Source: Piscinibacter gummiphilus
GTDB taxonomy: Bacteria; Pseudomonadota; Gammaproteobacteria; Burkholderiales; Burkholderiaceae_C
NCBI RefSeq assembly: GCF_002116905.1
Contig: NZ_CP015118.1
Span: 1,550,001 to 1,614,000 of the forward strand
Direction: 5' to 3'
DNA: 64,000 nt
Of the stretch, positions 37,272 to 45,968 are shown piece after piece. Positions within the stretch are counted from its first letter, which is position 1; every line of letters begins with the position of its first letter. A program made the translations under genes and the position numbers. The notes beneath the pieces were generated by a model. The model had not been told where the DNA came from, did no database searches, and saw only the letters and a list, made by a program, of their open reading frames with translations.

Positions 37272-38615
37272 ATGAACCCCATCCGCCATCGCGCCGGCGC
37301 CCTCGGACTGCTCGCGCTCTTTGTCTTCGCCGTCCAGGCGAAGGCCCCGGCCGACCAGATCGACAAGCTCGGCAAGGAACTCACCCCCGTCGGCGCCGAA
37401 CGCGCCGGCAACAAGGACGGCACCATTCCCCCGTGGGAAGGCGGTGTCACCAAGGCTCCGGCCGGCTTCGACGCCAACAAGGGCTGGGCCGACCCGTTCC
37501 CGGGCGACAAGCCGCTCTACACGATCACCGCGGCGAACGCCGAGCAGTACAAGGACAAGCTCGCGCCGGGCCAGCTCGCGCTGCTCAAGCGCTACCCGTC
37601 GTACAAGATGCCGGTGTACCCCACGCGCCGCTCGGCCGCGTTCCCCGAGTCCATCTACGCGGCCATCAAGAAGGAGGCCGGCACGATCGACACGGCCAAC
37701 GAAGGCAACTCGGTGCTCGACGCCGTGGGCAGCACGGTGCCGTTCCCGATCCCGAACAACGGCGTCGAGGCCATCTGGAACCATGCGTTCCGCTACCGCG
37801 GCGCCACGCTCGTGCGCCACCAGACCGAGTTCCCGGTGCAGGGCAACGGCGCGTTCACGCCGGTCAAGCGCCACGAGGAGACCATCTTCGGCATCGGCCT
37901 GAAGGAAACGCCGAACGTGCTGTTCTACTTCCGCACGAACTACAAGGCGCCGGCGGCCATCGCGGGCGAGGCGCTGCTGGCGCACGACTTCATCGACCAG
38001 GTGAAGCAGCCGCGCGCCGCCTGGGTCTACAACCCCGGCACGCGGCGTGTGCTGCGCGCGCCGGAGGTGTCGTACGACACGCCGCGCAACGGCTGCGACG
38101 GCCTGTCGACCGTGGACGACTACGACGGCTTCAACGGCTCGCCCGACCGCTTCGAATGGAAGCTCGTGGGCAAGCGCGAGATGATCGTCTCGTACAACAA
38201 CAACAAGCTCACCGACAAGGGCCTCAAGTACACCGACATCGTCAAGCCGGGAACGATCAACCAGGACCTGGTGCGCTACGAGCTGCACCGCGTGTGGGTG
38301 GTGGAGGCGAACCTGCGCCAGGGCAAGAGCCACGTGTACCGCAAGCGCGTGTACTACCTCGACGAGGACTCGTGGCAGATCGCCCACGCCGACCTGTACG
38401 ACGGCCGCGGTGAACTGTGGCGCGTGCTCGAGATCTTCGGCGTGCAGTTCTACAACGCGCCGGCCTTCTTCATCGGCGGCTCGGCCCAGTACGACCTGCA
38501 GGCACGGCGCTACGTCGTCAGTGGCCTGACCAACGAGGAGAAGCCGATCGAGTTCAACACGCCGCTGAAGGCGTCGGACTTCACCACCGCAGCCCTGCGG
38601 CGCACCGGCAACTGA
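37272..38615 (+). CDS. DUF1329 family periplasmic protein
   Basis: The 447-residue exported protein has the DUF1329 signature: a signal peptide, then LGKELTPVGAERAGNKDGTIPPWEGG, and repeated YPxYKMPVYPT-like segments. The fold is related to the LolA/LolB lipoprotein-carrier type. It probably binds a lipophilic ligand in the periplasm together with the DUF1302 barrel and the downstream MMPL protein. It begins 27 bases after the DUF1302 stop with GGAG upstream. Confidence 0.9.
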   Translation: MNPIRHRAGALGLLALFVFAVQAKAPADQIDKLGKELTPVGAERAGNKDGTIPPWEGGVTKAPAGFDANKGWADPFPGDKPLYTITAANAEQYKDKLAPGQLALLKRYPSYKMPVYPTRRSAAFPESIYAAIKKEAGTIDTANEGNSVLDAVGSTVPFPIPNNGVEAIWNHAFRYRGATLVRHQTEFPVQGNGAFTPVKRHEETIFGIGLKETPNVLFYFRTNYKAPAAIAGEALLAHDFIDQVKQPRAAWVYNPGTRRVLRAPEVSYDTPRNGCDGLSTVDDYDGFNGSPDRFEWKLVGKREMIVSYNNNKLTDKGLKYTDIVKPGTINQDLVRYELHRVWVVEANLRQGKSHVYRKRVYYLDEDSWQIAHADLYDGRGELWRVLEIFGVQFYNAPAFFIGGSAQYDLQARRYVVSGLTNEEKPIEFNTPLKASDFTTAALRRTGN

Positions 38616-38619
38616 CGGC

Positions 38620-39756
38620 GTGGGCACGAACCCGATCCGGCCGCGCGCGGGCGCGGCCCTCCTGACCTCGCTGGTCCTCGTGGGTGCGGCGTGGGGCATC
38701 GCGGTCAGCGCCCCGGCGCTGGCCGAGGGACTCGACCTGCTGGCCTCGCCCGCGCCAGCCACCCGCAAGGGACCGCAGCGGCTGCTGGTGGACGTGACCA
38801 CGGCCGGCCACCGGCTCGTCGCGGTGGGGCAGGGCGGCCTCGTGCTGCGCTCGGACGACCGCGGCGCGCGCTGGACGCAGGCCGAGGTGCCCACGTCCGT
38901 GATGCTCACGTCGGTCACCTTCGCCGACGACCGCATCGGCTGGGCCGTGGGGCACGACGGCGTGATCCTCGGCACCCGCGACGGCGGTGTGACGTGGGTG
39001 CGCCAGTTCGACGGCAAGGCCGGCGACGCTCAGGCCCTCGCGGCCACCCAGGCGCAGCTCGCGCGCATCGACGAGTCGTCGCCGCGCCGGGAGGTCGCCG
39101 AGGACGCGCTCGGTGCGGCCGAGGCCGCGGTGTCCGCCGGGCCGTCGCGCCCGCTGATGGCCGTGCGCTTCTTCGACACCGAGACCGGCTTCGCGGCCGG
39201 CGCGTTCGGGCAGCTGTTCCGCACCGACAACGGCGGCCGGCAGTGGACCTACATCGGCGACCGCCTCGACAACCTCGAGGGCCTGCACCTCAACGGGCTG
39301 ACGTTGACGCCCGAGGGCGACGTGCTCGTGGCGGCCGAGGCCGGCACGGTGTTCCGCTCGCGTGACCGCGGGCAGACGTGGACGCGCTCGGAGGTGGGCT
39401 ACAAGGGCCACCTCTACGGCGTGCTGGCGCTGCCGAAGTCGGTGCTGGTGGCCTACGGGTTCCGCGGCCACCTGTTCCGCTCGACGGACGGCGGCGCGCA
39501 CTGGGTGCCCGCGGCCAGCCGCACGACCAAGACGCTGGTGGCCGGCCTGCTGCAGAGCGACCGCGCGCTGCTGCTCGATGAAGAAGGCCAGGTGCTCGCG
39601 AGCACCGACGGCGGCGCGACGTTCTCGCCGGCCGGGCCCCGCCTGCAGGTGCGCCGCCTCGGCGGCTTCGCGCTGGCGGGCGGCGACACGATGGTGACCG
39701 TGGGACAGGGAGGCGCCGCCGTGTTCCCCGCCCCGCTGCCGAGGAGCAACCGATGA
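38620..39756 (+). CDS. Ycf48/BNR-repeat exported protein
   Basis: A 378-residue beta-propeller protein like the Ycf48/photosystem II stability-factor group; repeats with D-G-G-x-x-W motifs are visible (SDDRGARWTQ, TRDGGVTWVRQF, STDGGAHWVPA). It has an N-terminal signal or anchor segment. The GTG start at 38620 lies 4 bases after the DUF1329 stop. The stop overlaps the MMPL start by 4 bases. It probably assists assembly or ligand handling of the transport module; the role is inferred from gene order only. Confidence 0.85.
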   Translation: MGTNPIRPRAGAALLTSLVLVGAAWGIAVSAPALAEGLDLLASPAPATRKGPQRLLVDVTTAGHRLVAVGQGGLVLRSDDRGARWTQAEVPTSVMLTSVTFADDRIGWAVGHDGVILGTRDGGVTWVRQFDGKAGDAQALAATQAQLARIDESSPRREVAEDALGAAEAAVSAGPSRPLMAVRFFDTETGFAAGAFGQLFRTDNGGRQWTYIGDRLDNLEGLHLNGLTLTPEGDVLVAAEAGTVFRSRDRGQTWTRSEVGYKGHLYGVLALPKSVLVAYGFRGHLFRSTDGGAHWVPAASRTTKTLVAGLLQSDRALLLDEEGQVLASTDGGATFSPAGPRLQVRRLGGFALAGGDTMVTVGQGGAAVFPAPLPRSNR

Positions 39757-42128
39757 CCGTGAAACCCACCCTCGGCGACCGCGTCGAGGCCTTCGCCGAG
39801 CGCGTGCTGTTCTCGCGCCGGCCGCTCTGGCTCGCGTTCTTCGCGGTGGCCTCGCTCGTGCTGCTGTGGCAGGCCCTGCTGCTGCGGCCGGACGCGAGCT
39901 TCCAGAAGATGGTGCCGGCGAACCATCCGTTCATCCAGAACACCCTGCGCTTCGAGAACGAGCTGCGCCCGCTCGGCAACACCGTGCGCATCGCGGTGGA
40001 GGCGACCGAGGGCGACATCTACAGCCGCGAGTACCTCGACACCGTGCGCCAGGTGACCGACGAGGTCTTCTACATCCCGGGCATCGACCGAGGCAACCTG
40101 CGTTCGCTGTGGACCCCGAACACCCTGTGGTTCGAGGCCACCGAGGACGGGCTGCGCTCGGGCAAGGTGGTGCCGGCCGACTTCGGCAGCCTCGGGCTCT
40201 CGCGCGACGTGGCCGTGGTGCGCGACAACATCGCGAAGGCCGGGCTCGTGGGCAGCCTGGTCGCCAACGACCACCGCTCCAGCGTGATCGTGGCGCCGCT
40301 GCTCGAGAACGATCCGGACACGGGCCAGAAGCTCGACTACGGCGTGTTCTCGACGCGCCTCGAGCAGCAGCTGCGCGCGAAGTACGAACGGCCCGGCATC
40401 CGCATCCACATCGTCGGGTTCGCGAAGCTGGTGGGTGACCTGATCCACGGGGCCGCGTCCATCGGCCTCTTCTTCCTGCTCACCGTGGTGCTGACCACCG
40501 CGCTGCTGTGGGTGTACTCGCGCTGCTGGCGCAGCACCTCGGTGACCATCGCGTGCTGCCTGCTCGCGGTGGCCTGGCACCTCGGGGTGATGCACCTGCT
40601 CGGCTTCGGGCTCGATCCGTACTCCATCCTCGTGCCGTTCCTGACGTTCGCGATCGGGGTGTCGCACGCGGTGCAGAACATCAACACCTTCGCGGTGGAG
40701 AGCCTGCGCGGCGCGACGAAGGAGGGGGCCGCGCGCGCCACGTTCCGGCTGCTGTTCGTGCCGGGCACGGTGGCACTGCTGTGCGACGTGGTGGGCTTCT
40801 CGACGCTGCTCGTGATCGACATCGGCGTGATCCGCGAACTCGCGATCAGCGCGAGCATCGGCGTGGCCGTCATCATCTTCACGAAGATGTTCCTGCTGCC
40901 CGTGGCGATGTCGTACGCCGGCATCTCCGGGTCGGGCCTGCGCGCGGCCGAACGGCGCGCACGGGGGCCGCACCGCCTCGCGGGGGCCATCGCGTCGCTC
41001 GCCTCCGGCGGCCGTGCGGTCGTGGTGGTGGCGCTCGCCACCGGCGTGGCCGTGCTGGGCTTCGCGATGAGCCGCCACCTGCAGATCGGCGACCTCGACC
41101 CCGGCGCGCCGGAACTGCGGCCCACGTCCCGGTACAACACCGATGTCGCCTTCTTCTCGCAGCACTACGCGACGAGTGCCGACACGTTCGTCGTGATGGT
41201 CAGGACACCGCCGGGCGACTGCGGGGCGTATGCCACCGCGGCCACCGTGACCCGGCTGCAATGGGCGCTGGAGGAGACCCCGGGGGTGCAGGGCACCGTC
41301 TCGCTGTTCGACTGGATGACGCAGATCATCGCGGGCACGTACGGCGGCAACCTGAAGTGGTCGACGGTCACGCGCAACCGCTACATCTCGAACTCGGCCC
41401 ACAAGGGCATCCCGCAATCGTTCTACAACAACGACTGCTCGATGCTGCCGGTGATCGCGTACCTCGCGGACCACAAGGCGGCCACGCTCGAAGGGGTGGT
41501 GAAGACGGTGGAGGCGTTCGCCGCGCGCCACGGCGGACCGCAGGCGGAGATCCTGCTGGCGGCCGGCAACGCGGGCATCGAGGCGGCCACGAACCAGGTG
41601 GTGGCCGAATCGTGGCGGCCGATGCTGTTCCTCGTGTACGGCATCGTGGCGGTGCTGCTGATGCTCGAGTTCCGCTCGATCCGCGTGACGCTGTGCCTGC
41701 TGATCCCGCTCGTGATCACGTCGCTGCTGTGCGAGGCGGTGATGACGGTGATGGGCCTCGGCGTGAAGGTGGCCACGCTGCCGGTGATCGCGCTCGGCGT
41801 GGGCATCGGCGTGGACTACGGCATCTACCTCTACAACCGGCTCGAGCACGAGCTGGCGCGCGGCTTGCCGCTGCGCGACGCGTACTTCGAGACGATGAAG
41901 ACGACGGGCCTCGCCGTCGCGTTCACCGGCATCACGCTCGCCGCGGGGGTGCTCACGTGGATCTTCTCGGAGATCAAGTTCCAGGCCGACATGGGCCTGC
42001 TGCTGACCTTCATGTTCCTGTGGAACATGGTGGGCGCGGTGGTGCTGATCCCCGCGCTGGCGGCGGTGATGGGGATCGGGCGGCGCGGGAGCGTCGCGGC
42101 GGGGACGGTGGTGCAGGCGCGGGCCTGA
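39753..42128 (+). CDS. RND/MMPL family transporter
   Basis: Inner-membrane transporter of 791 residues with two six-helix halves and large periplasmic loops, typical of MMPL/hydrophobe RND proteins. Conserved features include the GxGxDYGIYLYNR segment (GVGIGVDYGIYLYNR) in the second half and a sterol-sensing-like region in the first. Together with DUF1302, DUF1329 and Ycf48 it probably moves a lipophilic substrate or product; direction of transport is unknown. It is the last gene of the operon. Confidence 0.92.
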   Translation: MTVKPTLGDRVEAFAERVLFSRRPLWLAFFAVASLVLLWQALLLRPDASFQKMVPANHPFIQNTLRFENELRPLGNTVRIAVEATEGDIYSREYLDTVRQVTDEVFYIPGIDRGNLRSLWTPNTLWFEATEDGLRSGKVVPADFGSLGLSRDVAVVRDNIAKAGLVGSLVANDHRSSVIVAPLLENDPDTGQKLDYGVFSTRLEQQLRAKYERPGIRIHIVGFAKLVGDLIHGAASIGLFFLLTVVLTTALLWVYSRCWRSTSVTIACCLLAVAWHLGVMHLLGFGLDPYSILVPFLTFAIGVSHAVQNINTFAVESLRGATKEGAARATFRLLFVPGTVALLCDVVGFSTLLVIDIGVIRELAISASIGVAVIIFTKMFLLPVAMSYAGISGSGLRAAERRARGPHRLAGAIASLASGGRAVVVVALATGVAVLGFAMSRHLQIGDLDPGAPELRPTSRYNTDVAFFSQHYATSADTFVVMVRTPPGDCGAYATAATVTRLQWALEETPGVQGTVSLFDWMTQIIAGTYGGNLKWSTVTRNRYISNSAHKGIPQSFYNNDCSMLPVIAYLADHKAATLEGVVKTVEAFAARHGGPQAEILLAAGNAGIEAATNQVVAESWRPMLFLVYGIVAVLLMLEFRSIRVTLCLLIPLVITSLLCEAVMTVMGLGVKVATLPVIALGVGIGVDYGIYLYNRLEHELARGLPLRDAYFETMKTTGLAVAFTGITLAAGVLTWIFSEIKFQADMGLLLTFMFLWNMVGAVVLIPALAAVMGIGRRGSVAAGTVVQARA

Positions 42129-42145
42129 GGGGCCTCCTCTCACCG

Positions 42146-42227
42146 GTCATCCCGGCGAAGGCCGGGACCCCGGGCCTCGTTCGACGCGTTCAACCAGGTC
42201 CAGGGCCCCGGCCTCCGCCGGGGTGAC
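42146..42227. repeat. Inverted pair of REP-like palindromes
   Basis: GTCATCCCGGCGAAGGCCGGG at the left and its near reverse complement (CCCCGGCCTCCGCCGGGGTGAC) at 42206-42227 face each other around a 30-base centre. Each unit also folds on itself. They match the single unit at 15106. Position after a long operon suggests a role in mRNA 3'-end stability or termination. Confidence 0.75.
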
Positions 42228-42448
42228 AGCCTTCTTGTTTCGTCCGCGCATTCGATTTGAGCGAACGAACCTGACGCAACCGGCCACCCGTGTTCCATCC
42301 GTGGCCGGAGCCGCCGCCCCGGAATGTCGAACCGTCGACTCGTTTCGTCACTCATGTAACCAACGGAACACCGTGCGCTATGGCACATTCCAGGCCCTGA
42401 CGTGGCGGCACGCCCTTTTTTGGAACCGATATCAAACGTGTTTCGAAG

Positions 42449-42465
42449 TTGGCATCATTTCTGCA
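42449..42465 (+). promoter_or_regulatory. Possible sigma-54 promoter
   Basis: TTGGCATCATTTCTGCA has GG at 42451-42452 and GC at 42463-42464, 12 bases apart as needed for -24/-12 elements, and is close to the TGGCAC-N5-TTGCA consensus. It is 93 bases upstream of the di-haem lipoprotein start. No enhancer site was identified with confidence. Confidence 0.4.
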
Positions 42466-42557
42466 CTGTGTCCACGCAGACAAGTTCGTCGCCGGGACAA
42501 AGCGGGACCTCTCGGTGACTGCCATGTCACCCCAAGAACGATCAAGAGGTCCCGAGC

Positions 42558-45464
42558 ATGAACCACCCCACCCCCGTGAAGCCGTCGAGGTCGCGCCCCG
42601 CGCTGGCGTTGACATCCCTGTTCTTCGCCGCGGCGCTGGCCGCCTGCGGCGGCGGCAAGTCCACCGAGCCCGACAACGCGGCGGCCCCGACGCCGAACGC
42701 CAACGAGCCCGTGCTGGAGAACCCGACGCCGGCACCCGCGCCGTCGCTGCCGGTCGGCGACACGCCGGCCGCCACGCCGTCGCTGCCGCCGGCGCAGCAG
42801 TTGCCGTCCGGCGTCGACATGAGCAACCCCGGCGTCGCCGTGAAGGTGACCGCGGCGACGGCCTCGTCGTCCACCAACGACGGCAGCAACGCCTCGAAGG
42901 CCATCGACGGCGTCGCGACGACCCGCTGGGAAAGCGGCCGCACGGACAACGAGTGGATCCAGTTCGACTTCGGCGCGAAGACCTCGCTGGGTTACCTGAA
43001 GCTCGTGTGGGAGAACGCGTACGGCAAGGAGTACGCGCTCGAGGCGTCCGATGACGGCGCCACCTGGTACCAGCTCCGCTACGTCACCAACGCCAAGGGC
43101 GGCACCGAGGAGTTCTTCAACCTCAACGCCAACGTGCGGTACGTGCGCCTGCGCGGCGTGGCCCGCGGCACGCAGTACGGCTACTCCCTGTTCGAGGTGG
43201 AGTTCAAGTCGCCCGGCAGCGACAACTCGCTGCCCGTGCTCGCCACGTCGGCCGAGAAGTTCCCGCCGGCGAACTCGCCGCTGGCCGCCGCGCCGGCCGT
43301 GCAGGACCCGCTGGAGACCGTGCAGTTCTCGCTGCCCGACGGCACGCTCGTCACCCGCTTCGGCATGGTCGGCCGTTCACGCCACGCCCGCGAGCGCGGC
43401 GAGGACTGGAACGAGATCGGCTATGGCGTCAACGAGACCGTGGACGCAAACGGAAAACCGGTCGACAAGGGCCCCGGCGCCCACCTGAACTGGGTCGCCA
43501 ACTACTTCAAGAACCGCACCTGGGGTGTCGAGTTCATCGACAACAGCCGCGTGGCCGGTGTCACGAAGCCGTCGATCATCGTCAACCAGTACTACCAGCA
43601 GAAGCAGAAGGGCGGCGGCCATTCGTTCGTGCGCCGCTTCGACACCACGGGCGTCACCGGCTTCGGCTGGATGAGCCCGGGCGACCTGCTCGACGACACG
43701 ACGTACTCGGTGAACGACGCCGTGTGCCCGGTCGTGCCGAAGCCCCCGCAGAAGGCGCTGGCCCGCCCCACCAGTGGCTACAACAACGTCATCGGCGCCA
43801 ACGACGGCTGCAGCGTGGTCTTCGACGACTACCCCGCGCACTCGCAGCTCGTGGCCGACGGCAACGGCGTGCTCGTGCCGAACGGCGTGCGGGTCAACGC
43901 CCGTTCGCTCAAGGCCGGCGACGTCATCGAGTTCACCGGCTCGTTCTTCTCCACGCGTGCCGCCATGGACGCCGTGGGTGACAACGGTGCCGTGCGCTAC
44001 TACACCAACGAACTCACCTACGTGGTGGGCACGGGCCTGCGTCCCTGGTACGGCGTGCAGCCGCGACTGATGAACGAGCCGCTGCCGGCGGAGACGCTGT
44101 CGGGCGGCATCGGATCGGTGTCGTACGACTACGCCGACAACGCGCAGTACATCTTCCAGCAGCCGCACAACAACATCGGCATGCAGAACATGCAGCGCTT
44201 CGTCGAAGGCCGCCGCTGGATCCACACGAACCTGACCACCGGCGAACACACGGAAGCGAACAACGACAAGAACAACGACGGTGTCGGCCTGCAGGGTCCC
44301 CGCTTCAACCAGTCCTCGTGCTTCGGCTGCCACATCAACAACGGCCGCGGCGTCGCCCCGGCCGTGGTGAACCAGCGCCTCGACACGATGGCCGTGCGCA
44401 CCGCCGCGCTCGACGCGGGTGGCAAGCAGATCCCGCATCCGACCTATGGCCTGGGCGTGCAGATGAACGCCATGACGAACGGCAAGCCGCAGGACTGGGG
44501 CATGGCCGTGCGCGTGGCGGGCTTCGACACGAAGACCGTGACGCTGGCCGACGGCACCGCCGTGGAACTGCGCAAGCCGAAGGTCTCCTTCGACGGCCCG
44601 ACGCCGGCCGCCTTCTCGCTGCGCAGCGCGCAGCCGATGATCGGCATGGGCCTGCTCGAAGCCATTCCCGATGCCGAGATCCTGTCGCGCGTGCGCACCA
44701 CGGCCGATGCCGACGGTGTGAAGGGCACGGCCAACTACGGCTATGACCCCGAGACCGGCGCCGTGAAGCTCGGGCGCTACGGCTGGAAGGCCTCGAAGGT
44801 GAGCCTGCGCCACCAGACCGCCTCCGCCGCGCTGCTCGACATGTCGGTGACGACGCCCGTGTACCCGAGCCGCGACTGCCTCGCCGGTCCCGCGAACTGC
44901 AAGACCGGCCCGGCCGCGAAGGGCCTCACCGAGGACCAGCTGGTGCTGATGACGCGTTACCTGCGCCTGCTGGCCGTGCCGGCCCAGCGCAGCCTGACGA
45001 GCGGCTTCCCGAAGGGGGTGTCGCCCATCTCGTACCTCGACGTCAACCCGGCGCAGGTCGCGGCCGGCGCGAAGGTCTTCGACACGCTGAAGTGCAGCAC
45101 CTGCCACGTCACGTCGATCCAGACCGGCGAAGGCTCGGAGATGGCCGAGACGCGGAAGCAGACCATCAAGCCGTACACCGACCTGCTGCTGCACGACATG
45201 GGCACCGGCCTGGCCGACACCCTGACCGAAGGCCAGGCCACCGGCAGCATGTGGCGCACTCCGGCGCTGTGGGGCATCGGCTACACCGAGCTGGTCGCCG
45301 CCAGCAAGAGCGTGCCGGTGGGTTACCTGCATGACAGCCGTGCCCGCACGCTGACCGAGGCCATCCTGTGGCACGACGGTGAAGGCGCGGCCAGCCGCCG
45401 GCGCTTCGAGGCGATCTCGAAGGCGGACCGGGATGCGCTGCTCGCGTTCCTGAAGTCGCTGTAA
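42558..45464 (+). CDS. Di-haem oxidoreductase (DUF1111/DHOR) lipoprotein with discoidin domain
   Basis: A 968-residue predicted lipoprotein (lipobox LAAC after about 30 residues). A low-complexity Pro/Ala linker is followed by an F5/8 type C (discoidin) domain near residues 95-225, then a long DHOR region with two c-type haem motifs, CFGCH (588-592) and CSTCH (846-850). DHOR proteins are relatives of MauG and cytochrome c peroxidase. The discoidin domain suggests binding to a surface or polymer outside the cell. The ATG is preceded by AGAGGT. A strong terminator follows. Confidence 0.9.
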   Translation: MNHPTPVKPSRSRPALALTSLFFAAALAACGGGKSTEPDNAAAPTPNANEPVLENPTPAPAPSLPVGDTPAATPSLPPAQQLPSGVDMSNPGVAVKVTAATASSSTNDGSNASKAIDGVATTRWESGRTDNEWIQFDFGAKTSLGYLKLVWENAYGKEYALEASDDGATWYQLRYVTNAKGGTEEFFNLNANVRYVRLRGVARGTQYGYSLFEVEFKSPGSDNSLPVLATSAEKFPPANSPLAAAPAVQDPLETVQFSLPDGTLVTRFGMVGRSRHARERGEDWNEIGYGVNETVDANGKPVDKGPGAHLNWVANYFKNRTWGVEFIDNSRVAGVTKPSIIVNQYYQQKQKGGGHSFVRRFDTTGVTGFGWMSPGDLLDDTTYSVNDAVCPVVPKPPQKALARPTSGYNNVIGANDGCSVVFDDYPAHSQLVADGNGVLVPNGVRVNARSLKAGDVIEFTGSFFSTRAAMDAVGDNGAVRYYTNELTYVVGTGLRPWYGVQPRLMNEPLPAETLSGGIGSVSYDYADNAQYIFQQPHNNIGMQNMQRFVEGRRWIHTNLTTGEHTEANNDKNNDGVGLQGPRFNQSSCFGCHINNGRGVAPAVVNQRLDTMAVRTAALDAGGKQIPHPTYGLGVQMNAMTNGKPQDWGMAVRVAGFDTKTVTLADGTAVELRKPKVSFDGPTPAAFSLRSAQPMIGMGLLEAIPDAEILSRVRTTADADGVKGTANYGYDPETGAVKLGRYGWKASKVSLRHQTASAALLDMSVTTPVYPSRDCLAGPANCKTGPAAKGLTEDQLVLMTRYLRLLAVPAQRSLTSGFPKGVSPISYLDVNPAQVAAGAKVFDTLKCSTCHVTSIQTGEGSEMAETRKQTIKPYTDLLLHDMGTGLADTLTEGQATGSMWRTPALWGIGYTELVAASKSVPVGYLHDSRARTLTEAILWHDGEGAASRRRFEAISKADRDALLAFLKSL

Positions 45465-45476
45465 GGCGAAGTCCGG

Positions 45477-45503
45477 AAGGGGCGGCCACGGCCGCCCCTT
45501 TTT
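45477..45503 (+). terminator. Rho-independent terminator after the di-haem lipoprotein gene
   Basis: GGGGCGGCC (45479-45487), two-base loop AC, GGCCGCCCC (45490-45498) and five T (45499-45503). AA just before the stem can pair with the first T's. It lies 13 bases after the stop codon and isolates this gene from the small membrane-protein gene. Confidence 0.92.
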
Positions 45504-45517
45504 GCGTTCTGGTCCCC

Positions 45518-45967
45518 ATGAACCAACCTGCACCCGTCGTCAACGGCCCGTGGCCGTTGCGCGCCCTGAAGATCGCCACCGCGTTCCTGCTCGGCACGCC
45601 GGCGACCTTGGTCTGGCTGCCGTACATGGTGCCGTTCGCGCTCTTCGGTCCGTTCTCGCTGGTGCGCGACGCGCTGGCCGGCCGCATCAGGTTCACGGAC
45701 CTGCACGTCGTGGCCGTCGCGGCCGCGGGCACTGCCGGGCTCGTGGGCTTCTGGCTGTGGGTCTTCGACCACCCGGGACGGACGGTGCGCATGCAGCGCA
45801 TCGTCGGCGTGCTGTGGCTGGCCGGGGCCGCGACGCTGGGGTCGAACCTGGCGGTGCCGAACCTGGCGGACATCTGGTTCAACACCACGGCGGTGCTCTG
45901 CGCCGCGGTCACCCTGGCAGGGCTCTGGATGCTCGTGCGGCCGAGAACACCCTCGGCCGCACGGTGA
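45518..45967 (+). CDS. Small integral membrane protein, unknown
   Basis: A 149-residue protein with about four hydrophobic spans (residues about 17-45, 64-82, 93-110, 122-140) and a proline-rich N-terminus. No family was recognised. It starts 15 bases after a terminator, so it needs its own promoter, which I cannot identify, or read-through. It converges on the MpaB-type oxygenase gene with a 1-base gap. Confidence 0.65.
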   Translation: MNQPAPVVNGPWPLRALKIATAFLLGTPATLVWLPYMVPFALFGPFSLVRDALAGRIRFTDLHVVAVAAAGTAGLVGFWLWVFDHPGRTVRMQRIVGVLWLAGAATLGSNLAVPNLADIWFNTTAVLCAAVTLAGLWMLVRPRTPSAAR

Positions 45968-45968
45968 G

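Larger units (their letters stand above)
42129..42557. other. 429-base intergenic region
   Basis: It holds a head-to-head pair of REP-like palindromes (42146-42227) just after the MMPL gene, then a lower-GC part with a possible sigma-54 promoter (42449-42465) before the di-haem lipoprotein gene. The 18-bp dyad seen at other promoters of the locus is not present. No short gene was convincing here. Confidence 0.7.

Noticed and set aside
35145..39017. 1290-codon open frame on the minus strand across the DUF1302 and DUF1329 genes
   Set aside because: It is antisense to well-recognised genes, is rich in Arg, His, Gly and Ala as expected for a shadow in GC-rich DNA, and has no domain signature.
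42381..42397. TGGCAC as a sigma-54 -24 element
   Set aside because: No GC pair in the -12 position follows; the match at 42449-42465 is better.
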